Assembly (NCBI GenBank): GCA_903889845.1
Contig: CAISZB010000163.1
Coordinates: 1-9,986, forward strand
DNA from: an uncultured Verrucomicrobium sp.
GTDB lineage: Bacteria; Verrucomicrobiota; Verrucomicrobiia; Methylacidiphilales; GAS474
DNA: 9,986 nt
Direction: 5' to 3'
The notes under the pieces were generated by a model, which saw nothing but the letters and a program-made list of their open reading frames with translations, was not told the origin of the DNA and did no database searches. Position numbers and translations under genes: made by a program. Shown here piece by piece: positions 1 to 4,995 of this stretch (the first letter of the stretch is position 1; each line of letters begins with the position of its first letter).

Positions 1-249
1 CGATCTCAGGCAGCCGCCAACGACATAGCCCTTTATATAGCCAAACAGCCACTGGTTAAAAACTACCAGGAGTACATTGGTACGTCGGCCCCTATAAGCT
101 TTAACGGGCTGGTAAGACATTACGACCTGCGCGGCGGCGACAACATGGCCGACATCCAGGTAAATATCGTTGACAAAGAACATCGCAAATTGCAGAGCCA
201 TGATGTTGCCAAAGCCATGCGGCCCGCCATACAGGCGATTGCCGCAAGA
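1..249 (+). pseudogene. RND (HAE1/AcrB-type) efflux permease, internal fragment
   Basis: Frame 1 is open from the window edge and reads as an internal periplasmic-loop section of a resistance-nodulation-division efflux permease. Landmarks are the stretches FNGLVRHYDLRGG and MADIQVNIVDKEHRKLQSHD, followed by AMRPAIQAIAAR; these resemble conserved text of this family. A full RND permease is about 1,000 residues. Here the similarity stops abruptly at AIAAR (codons ending near 249), after which the frame gives arginine-rich nonsense until a stop at 334-336. The 5' end lies outside the window, so upstream length is unknown. The base composition is clearly less GC-rich than the genes from 551 on. 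Either the gene was cut by a deletion or recombination and is dead, or the junction is an assembly error. Family assignment is from memory of the motifs. Confidence 0.7.
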
Positions 250-376
250 GAGCGACAACTTCGGCATTCTCGGCTTCGCCATCGTCGGAGTCTTTATTGT
301 CAGTTGGGGGGCCTCCTACCTGATTTACCGGCGTAACCGGTATGATGAAATCGAAGTGAATGCGGAAGGCGCCTAA
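248..376 (+). pseudogene. C-terminal tail of a NiCoT (HoxN/NixA-type) nickel/cobalt permease
   Basis: In frame 2, from about base 248 to the stop at 374-376, the sequence reads ESDNFGILGFAIVGVFIV, then SWGASYLIYRRNRYDEIEVNAEGA. It has one hydrophobic membrane helix, a short cluster of positive charges and a polar tail. This layout and the closing RYDEIEV resemble the last helix and tail of NiCoT-family nickel/cobalt permeases, which are about 300-370 residues in full. Only about 42 residues are present. No start codon or ribosome site belongs to it, because the upstream codons in this frame (170-247) are the out-of-frame shadow of the RND fragment. It is therefore an orphan 3' end. The family call is by motif recall only; another polytopic transporter is possible. 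Confidence 0.5.
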
Positions 377-385
377 CTTCCCTCC

Positions 386-402
386 CCTCTTAAGAAAAGA
401 GG
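386..402 (+). terminator. Weak hairpin after the permease tail
   Basis: A 6-bp perfect stem (CCTCTT at 386-391, AAGAGG at 397-402) with a 5-nt A-rich loop lies 10 bp past the stop of the NiCoT-like tail. No run of T follows, so an intrinsic terminator is only a weak reading. It could be a chance palindrome. Confidence 0.25.
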
Positions 403-410
403 ATCACAAC

Positions 411-431
411 TAATGCAAATTACTTGCATTA
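411..431. promoter_or_regulatory. 8-bp palindrome of Fur-family (Nur-like) form
   Basis: TAATGCAA at 411-418 and TTGCATTA at 424-431 are perfect inverted repeats separated by five bases (ATTAC), in an AT-rich patch between the nickel-permease-like tail and the porin gene. The core TGCAA-N5-TTGCA resembles the published binding box of the nickel-responsive Fur-family regulator Nur (tTGCaa-N5-ttGCAA, as I recall it). Fur-family operators generally are AT-rich palindromes of this size. It sits 120 bp upstream of the porin start, within reach of a promoter. The palindrome is directly visible; the regulator is inferred. Confidence 0.45.
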
Positions 432-438
432 ATCATCC

Positions 439-536
439 AATTCGATAAGACCCTCTGTAAGTCGCTCTCCCACGACAAAACCAAGACCCCGCAAAACAAT
501 TCCGAAATAGCGCATCTCGCCGAATTCGACTAAGAC
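439..536 (+). repeat. Near-identical direct repeat in the porin leader
   Basis: AATTCGATAAGAC at 439-451 recurs as AATTCGACTAAGAC at 523-536, differing by one inserted C. The second copy ends 14 bp before the porin ATG at 551. The two units are about 84 bp apart. They could be paired regulator sites, or TAAGAC could be a poor -10 box in each. I saw no convincing -35 partner. The rest of 377-550 holds no gene I can support. Confidence 0.35.
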
Positions 537-550
537 ACTGCGACCCCGCC

Positions 551-1900
551 ATGAAATTCTCCTCCCTTGCCCCGCTCCTCATCGCCCTCGCCGTGCCCCA
601 CGCCTGGGGCGGGACTGAAACCCTCGACCCCAAGGCGGCCCAGGCCCCCGCCGAAACCAAATCCCTCTGGACCCAGGACACCCTCCTCGGCGACGCGGGC
701 GGCCTCCGCCCCGCCCTCGATGCGGAAGGCCTCACCATCGCGCCCACCTACACCGGAGAAATCTTCGGCAACACCTCCGGCGGCACCGGCCCGCTGAAAC
801 GAGGCCGGGGTTTCATTTACGAAAGCCTCGTCAACCTCCCCATCGACTTCGTCCCGGAGAAAGTCGCGCCGGAATGGAAAGACGGCCACTTCCACGTCAA
901 CGGCTACTGGATCACCTCGACCCAAGGCCAGGGCCTCTCCGGCACCTACCTCGGCGACCTCGGCAACACCAGCAACATCCAAGGCTACGATACCTTCCGC
1001 CTCGACGAGTTGTGGTACGAGCACTGCCTCCTCGACGGCGCCCTGGCCATCAAGGTCGGCAACATCGCCGCCGATACCGAGTTCTTCACCACCTCCACCG
1101 GCGCCCTCTTCCTCAACGGCGCCTTCGGCACCCCCCTCGGCATCAGCACAAACCTGCCCGATCCCCACGCGCCGAACGTCTACCCCCTGGCCTCCCCCGG
1201 CTTCCGCCTCCTCGGCCATCCCACGGAACAGATCTACCTCCAAAGCGGCCTCTTCAGCGGCAGCGCCGGAACCCAACCTGCCAATGCCAACGGCGTGAAG
1301 TTCCCCTTCAACGCCCGGAGCGGCCTCCTCCTCTTCAACGAGGCCGGCTACCTCCTGAACCAAGGGAAGGACGACAAGGGCCTCCCCGGGACCTACAAAT
1401 TCGGCTCCTTCGTCTCGACCGGCAACTTCCAGAGCTGGACCACCCAGGCCGCCGTCGCCGCCGGGACCCCGGGCACCCACGGCAGCGGCGTCGACTACGG
1501 CCTCTACGCCATCGCCGACCAGCAGGTCTACGCGAAGGACGGCCGCATCGTCAGCCTCTACGCCCGCGGCACCCACGCCCCGGCCTCGATCAACGAGGTC
1601 GAGTGGAGCACCGACGGCGGCATCAACCTCACCGGCTTCCTCCCCACCCGCGACCAGGACATCCTCGGCCTCGCCCTCGCCCGCAGCTTCATCAGCGGCA
1701 ACTACAGCGACCTCCAAGTCATCCAGAACCCGGGCACGGCAAACTTCAGCGGAGAAACCACCCTCGAAACGAGCTACAAGATCGCCCTCGCCCCCTGGTG
1801 GTCCCTCCAGCCCGACTTCCAATACATCTGGAACCCGGGCGGCCGCAGCGGCGCGCCGAACGCGACAGTCCTTGGCCTGCGGACCTCCGTGGCATTCTGA
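551..1900 (+). CDS. OprB-family carbohydrate-selective porin
   Basis: A 449-residue outer-membrane porin, likely a monomeric or trimeric beta-barrel for passive uptake of sugars or other small solutes. It starts with a signal peptide: Lys at position 2, a hydrophobic core (LAPLLIALAV) and an AWG cleavage-type site near residue 20. The mature part shows the OprB pattern: LWTQDTLLGDAGGLRPAL, then LTIAPTYTGEIFGNTSGG, a strand with LDELWYEH, AIKVGNIAADTEFF, an AAVAAG-type turn, and alternating polar/hydrophobic strands to the C-terminus. It ends in Phe (RTSVAF), the usual signal for BAM-assisted insertion. Length matches the family (about 400-480). Start choice rests on the signal peptide; the upstream sequence has no strong Shine-Dalgarno. 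A PocR-AraC regulator follows on the same strand after 115 bp and may control it. Substrate is not deducible; the Nur-like palindrome upstream leaves metal-linked regulation open. Confidence 0.85.
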   Translation: MKFSSLAPLLIALAVPHAWGGTETLDPKAAQAPAETKSLWTQDTLLGDAGGLRPALDAEGLTIAPTYTGEIFGNTSGGTGPLKRGRGFIYESLVNLPIDFVPEKVAPEWKDGHFHVNGYWITSTQGQGLSGTYLGDLGNTSNIQGYDTFRLDELWYEHCLLDGALAIKVGNIAADTEFFTTSTGALFLNGAFGTPLGISTNLPDPHAPNVYPLASPGFRLLGHPTEQIYLQSGLFSGSAGTQPANANGVKFPFNARSGLLLFNEAGYLLNQGKDDKGLPGTYKFGSFVSTGNFQSWTTQAAVAAGTPGTHGSGVDYGLYAIADQQVYAKDGRIVSLYARGTHAPASINEVEWSTDGGINLTGFLPTRDQDILGLALARSFISGNYSDLQVIQNPGTANFSGETTLETSYKIALAPWWSLQPDFQYIWNPGGRSGAPNATVLGLRTSVAF

Positions 1901-1978
1901 CACACTCGGCTTGAGGCCCATTTCATCGGCCTTCCCCGCCCTTCGCCGCCCCCGAAGTCACCAATACCACAAATTCCG

Positions 1979-2007
1979 TTTACTTCCCCCCGCTCCGGTT
2001 CCATAAT
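1979..2007 (+). promoter_or_regulatory. Sigma-70-like promoter of the regulator gene
   Basis: TTTACT at 1979-1984 (4 of 6 to the -35 consensus) and CATAAT at 2002-2007 (5 of 6 to the -10 consensus) are separated by exactly 17 bp. Transcription would start about base 2014, only one or two bases before the ATG at 2016. The GGAAGG at 2009-2014 would then be mostly outside the transcript. The spacing is good, but a single computed-by-eye promoter in GC-rich DNA is moderate evidence. Confidence 0.45.
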
Positions 2008-2015
2008 CGGAAGGC

Positions 2016-2924
2016 ATGAAGGTCCGCGCCCATATTATCCAGAAACTCGCCCAGACCGAGGTCTACCGCGATTACGAAAAAACGTTCACCGAATCGACCC
2101 GTCTTCCCCTCCACCTCCACGCCTTCGAGACCGCCCACCACGCCCTCGACGGCAAGGCGAACGCCAACCCCTTCTGCACCCTCGTCGCCCAGAAAGAGGG
2201 CGGCTGCAACGGCTGCATGGAGATGCAGAAAAAACTCGTCTCCCACGGCAACGACAAGAGCAGCACCCTGGAGTGCTTCGCCGGCCTCCACGACACCATC
2301 GTCCCCCTCCGCGCCGGGGGCCGCGTCGTCGGCTTCCTCCAGACCGGCCAGGTCGCCCTCGGCACCCCGGACCGGCTGCCGGAACAGTTCGACCGGATCG
2401 CCCCCCTCCTCCAGGACCAGCCCCTGACCCCGGGAGAGTTGAAGACCGCCTACGTGAAGACCCCCGTCTTCCCCGAGTCCCAATACAAGGCCATCGTCCA
2501 CCTCCTCGAACTCCTCGGGGAACAGCTCTCCTCGCTGGCCAACCGGATCGCCGTCGAGGAGACGACCACCGAGTCCCCCATCGTCGCCGGTGCGAAGCGC
2601 CACATCCACGACCACCTCACCTCCCCCCTCTCCCTCACCGAGATCGCCGGAAAGCTCAACGTCAGCACCTTCCACCTCTGCAAGACCTTCCACAAGGCGA
2701 CCGGGATGCCCTTCAAGAAGTACCTGGCCCAGGCCCGGATCGAGCGGGCGCAGGACCTCCTCTCCGTTCCCGGCCTCCGGATCCGCGACGTCGCCCTCCA
2801 GTGCGGCTTCGGCTCCGTCGCCCACTTCAACCGCACCTTCCGGCGGATCGTCGGCCTCTCCCCCCGCATCTGGCGCGACCGGAAACGGGTCCAGGTCACC
2901 GAAGCGGAAGCGGTCGTGGCGTAG
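2016..2924 (+). CDS. PocR sensory domain - AraC-type transcription regulator
   Basis: A 302-residue one-component regulator. Residues about 8-175 form a PocR-type ligand-binding domain with its four conserved cysteines visible: C54 (FCTL), C64 and C67 (GGCNGCMEM) and C87 (ECFAGLHDTIVPL), then GGRVVGFLQTGQV. PocR domains bind small hydrophilic ligands; the founding member senses 1,2-propanediol. Residues about 192-287 are an AraC/XylS DNA-binding region with two helix-turn-helix units: LSLTEIAGKLNVSTFHLCKTFHK and IRDVALQCGFGSVAHFNRTFRR, then GLSPRIWR. Length is normal for this architecture. The ATG at 2016 is chosen because the domain starts at once and the next in-frame ATG is inside the cysteine cluster. 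It lies 115 bp downstream of the porin on the same strand with its own promoter-like sequence. The porin is the obvious candidate target, but that is inference. Its 3' end carries copy 1 of the hairpin element. Confidence 0.9.
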   Translation: MKVRAHIIQKLAQTEVYRDYEKTFTESTRLPLHLHAFETAHHALDGKANANPFCTLVAQKEGGCNGCMEMQKKLVSHGNDKSSTLECFAGLHDTIVPLRAGGRVVGFLQTGQVALGTPDRLPEQFDRIAPLLQDQPLTPGELKTAYVKTPVFPESQYKAIVHLLELLGEQLSSLANRIAVEETTTESPIVAGAKRHIHDHLTSPLSLTEIAGKLNVSTFHLCKTFHKATGMPFKKYLAQARIERAQDLLSVPGLRIRDVALQCGFGSVAHFNRTFRRIVGLSPRIWRDRKRVQVTEAEAVVA

Positions 2925-2947
2925 GGGGGGCGCGAAGAGGAAGGGGA

Positions 2948-3038
2948 CCCCTTCGGGGCAGGGTAGACTCGCGCTTTGCGCTTATCTGTACAGCTGGAGG
3001 CGATCCGCTTTATCGCCAAAGAGGGGCGTTCGCCCCTC
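2948..3038 (+). repeat. 3'-end hairpin element, copy 1 (downstream of the PocR-AraC gene)
   Basis: Starting 23 bp past the regulator stop, this element has three parts. H1 is CCCC-TTC-GGGG (2948-2958), a C(UUCG)G-type tetraloop hairpin. The middle begins GGGTAGACTCGCGC (2961) with an inner GCGC-TTT-GCGC, continues to CTGTAC (2986-2991), and is followed by a GGCGAT/ATCGCC hairpin (2999-3004 with 3012-3017). H3 is a perfect GAGGGGCG-TT-CGCCCCTC hairpin (3021-3038). The same order of parts occurs, inverted, at 3394-3483 behind the flippase, and the first part occurs again at 9953-9986. This copy is the most diverged in the middle. A G-run (2924-2930) separates the stop codon from H1. Confidence 0.7.
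3021..3038 (+). terminator. GC-rich hairpin, candidate terminator for convergent genes
   Basis: Perfect 8-bp inverted repeat GAGGGGCG/CGCCCCTC with a TT spacer. It is followed by CTTGAACTT rather than a T-run, so it is not a textbook intrinsic terminator. It lies 97 bp past the regulator stop and could stop read-through in either direction. Confidence 0.4.
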
Positions 3039-3393
3039 CTTGAACTTCCCCGTCTGCAATATGCCAACGGAAGAAGGCATCCAACGCAAAAGGCCATTCT
3101 CCCAAGGAGAGTTCTCCTCCGCTGAATCCCCTATCCTTGGGAGGAATCACCATGGGAGGAGACTTCGGAACCGAAGCGGCCAATCTCCCAATAGGAGTCT
3201 GGGCGTTTTGGTACTATCTCCCCACGCCGTACATACCCTCGGAGATCCGGGGATTCAGCCGAGACTGCCGCCTCGGGAGGAGATAGCCTCCAGAGGGCCG
3301 CTCCTCTCCCCACACTGGCTCCTGGCTGGGACTGCCTGCGCGATAGCGCAAAATACCCAAAGGGGAAACCAATCGGCAGGGGCGGGAGCCAAC
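3039..3393. other. Non-coding interval packed with inverted repeats
   Basis: I see no gene here, only stems. They are: 3099-3108 with 3134-3143 (CTCCCAAGGA, 10 bp); an overlapping palindrome AGGAGA-GT-TCTCCT at 3105-3118; 3121-3131 with 3249-3259 (GCTGAATCCCC, 11 bp); 3163-3168 with 3171-3176 (CTTCGG); 3214-3221 with 3279-3286 (CTATCTCC, 8 bp); and 3238-3242 with 3259-3263 (CTCGG). A three-tier nested set follows: 3316-3322 with 3385-3391 (TGGCTCC), 3332-3336 with 3375-3379 (CTGCC), and 3337-3341 with 3346-3350 (TGCGC, loop GATA). Some stems exclude one another, so alternative folds are possible. Short open frames exist on both strands but none has a start site, domain or composition that I trust. 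It may be a structured RNA, a decayed mobile element, or several older element copies. Confidence 0.5.
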
Positions 3394-3483
3394 CTGAGGG
3401 GGCACCCCTCAGAAGCCTACAAACGCGCGGTGAGCATGGAGCGGTACAGGCAAGCGTAAGCGATTGTACCCAGCCCCGAAGGG
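3394..3483 (-). repeat. 3'-end hairpin element, copy 2 (downstream of the flippase gene)
   Basis: Read on the minus strand, 18 bp past the flippase stop, it begins with H1 CCC-TTC-GGGG (3483-3474). Next is a 22-base block at 3471-3450 starting GGGTACAATCGC, identical to 9965-9986. That block lies in a longer hairpin, because GGTACA and TGTACC pair (3470-3465 with 3448-3443 on this strand). H3 is a perfect 8-bp stem CTGAGGGG/CCCCTCAG with a 3-base loop (3412-3394). The order H1, GGGTA block, CTGTAC, about 30 bp, H3 matches copy 1. No T-run follows H3. Confidence 0.75.
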
Positions 3484-3501
3484 CCGCCAGGCCCCATCCC
3501 C

Positions 3502-4995
3502 CTACTGCCGATACAGCCGCTTCAGTTCCACCGCCACGCACCCGGCCGTCGCGACGGCACCCAGCGCGAGGGCAGGAAGGGTGTGCCACCGCGCAGCCAG
3601 GAAGAGCACCGCTGCGTTGACCGCCAATAACGGCACGAAGCGCCCGAGGGGGGCGACCCACGTCGCCAGGAACCCGGCCAGTGAGTCCCGCCCAAAATTC
3701 CGGCAGAGGCCTTGCGCCGTCGGCAGGAGACAGAGGGAGGCCAGGCTTCCCCCGGCGAAGAGCCCGGCCAACCCCCAGTGCGGCAGGAGGAGGAACCCCG
3801 CCGTCGTCACCCCCGCCGCCTCGGCCAGCGTCCCGATCCCCGCCGTCCGGATGAGGCCGGTCCCCATCGCCGCGTTCACCACGATCCGCCCGAAGGCCCC
3901 GGCCAATCCGTAGGCCGCCAGGGGCCAGCCGATCCCGGCCTGGAAACTCATCCCCGAGAGCCAACCCTCCCGCGCCGCCCAGTCGAGCATCGGCCCCGTC
4001 AGGAACCCGATCCCCAGGACGCCGTGGAGGCAGAAGACGGCGGCGTAGACGAAGGTGTGGCCGAAGGCCTCCCCCCGCTTTTCCGGGAGCGGTTCCCGGG
4101 CGAGGGAGGCGAGGGCCGTCTCCCCCGACGTCGCCCCCAGGTTCCCGACGATCTCGGTGATCCGGAGCAAAATATAAAACGCCCCCGCCGCCGCAGGGCC
4201 GCCGACGGCGGAGACGACGAACGTCAACGCGTGGGTCTTCACCACGCCCGCGATCGTCGTCATGTAGAACCAGCCCCCGGCCCGGAACGTCGCCGCGACG
4301 TCCCCCCAGCGGATCGTCCCCCAATCGCGCCACAGCCGCTCCTGCAGCAGGCCGGAGCGGACGAGGAGGACGAAGTTCGGGACGATCAGGCAGACGAGGT
4401 AGACGAAGACCGCCGCCGAAACGCCGAGGTGGATCGGCAGGACGAGGAGGAGCGCCACGACGGGGATCGCCGCGCTGGCGCCGACCGTGTTCGCCGCCTT
4501 CAACGCGGAGAGCCGTCCCCGGGCCGCCAGCGGCTCCAGCGCCAACATCGTCAGCATGATGAGGCCGACGAGGCCGACCGTCGCCGGGATCAGGAAATCG
4601 CCCTCGGGCGGCAGCCTCAGCATGCGGCTCCAGCCCCCGGCGACGCCGACCGCCACGGCGGCCCCGAAGGCGAGCGCCGCGACGAGGCCGAAGGAGGCCA
4701 GGCCCCGCCCCACGTGGAGGCCGAAGGCCCGCGCGTCCCCGGCGACGATCGCCTCGCACAGCTTCAGCCGCGTCATGCTCCGCACCCCGCCGTCGAGGAT
4801 CGCCATGGAGACGAGGAGGGAACTCGCCAGGGCGAACATCCCATACCCCTCCGCCCCCCACACGCGGAGCATCAGGGGGGTGAGGAGAGCCAGGAACCCC
4901 GCCTTCGAGGCGAAATTGAGCCCCTGCCAGAGCTGGTTGAAAAAGAGCTCCCGGCGATGGCCGTGCCTGGCATGGAGATCGGCCCCGCCGCTCAC
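3502..4995 (-). CDS. Polysaccharide/O-antigen flippase-like membrane protein (MOP/Wzx type)
   Basis: A 497-residue polytopic inner-membrane protein with about a dozen hydrophobic segments spread over its length and short charged loops, as in Wzx and related MOP-superfamily transporters that flip undecaprenyl-linked glycans to the periplasm. The N-terminus (FFNQLWQGLNFASKAGFLALLTPLMLRVWGAEGYGMFALASS) matches the typical opening of this group. The start is placed at GTG 4995 rather than a more upstream ATG at 5142, which would overlap the glycosyltransferase by about 150 bp. GTG 4995 overlaps the upstream stop as GTGA and has a strong Shine-Dalgarno (GGAGGAG, 5007-5001) at a 5-base spacing. It is translationally coupled to the glycosyltransferase gene. 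The stop is followed by a G-rich stretch and copy 2 of the 3' element. Family is confident; the exact cargo is unknown. Confidence 0.85.
   Translation of the reverse strand: MSGGADLHARHGHRRELFFNQLWQGLNFASKAGFLALLTPLMLRVWGAEGYGMFALASSLLVSMAILDGGVRSMTRLKLCEAIVAGDARAFGLHVGRGLASFGLVAALAFGAAVAVGVAGGWSRMLRLPPEGDFLIPATVGLVGLIMLTMLALEPLAARGRLSALKAANTVGASAAIPVVALLLVLPIHLGVSAAVFVYLVCLIVPNFVLLVRSGLLQERLWRDWGTIRWGDVAATFRAGGWFYMTTIAGVVKTHALTFVVSAVGGPAAAGAFYILLRITEIVGNLGATSGETALASLAREPLPEKRGEAFGHTFVYAAVFCLHGVLGIGFLTGPMLDWAAREGWLSGMSFQAGIGWPLAAYGLAGAFGRIVVNAAMGTGLIRTAGIGTLAEAAGVTTAGFLLLPHWGLAGLFAGGSLASLCLLPTAQGLCRNFGRDSLAGFLATWVAPLGRFVPLLAVNAAVLFLAARWHTLPALALGAVATAGCVAVELKRLYRQ

Noticed and set aside
145..336. 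A 63-residue frame from ATG 145 that looks like a small gene.
   Set aside because: The ATG is an internal Met of the RND fragment, and everything after about 249 is out-of-frame sequence of the permease tail.
530..1921. Long minus-strand open frame of 463 residues opposite the porin, and similar long frames opposite other genes (3712-5046 +, 5025-7430 +, 1980-2825 -, 7437-8618 -).
   Set aside because: Mirror images of real genes in very GC-rich DNA where stops are rare. Their translations are runs of Gly/Ala/Val/Glu or Arg/Pro with no domain.
3214..3405. A 63-residue minus-strand frame starting MPPQVGSRP in the spacer.
   Set aside because: No ribosome site and no recognised similarity; its codons are built from the inverted repeats and part of element copy 2. 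Not convincing as a small protein, though it could be a remnant.
2948..3483. CRISPR array or integron attC sites in the repeat-rich spacer.
   Set aside because: There are only two copies here, inverted, with no regular spacers, no cas or integrase gene, and no attC core pattern.
3443..3483. Peptide repeats YPAPKG/YPVPKG seen near the ends of several frames.
   Set aside because: They are translations of the antisense of the element (GGGTAC...CCCTTCGGG) and only mark its copies.
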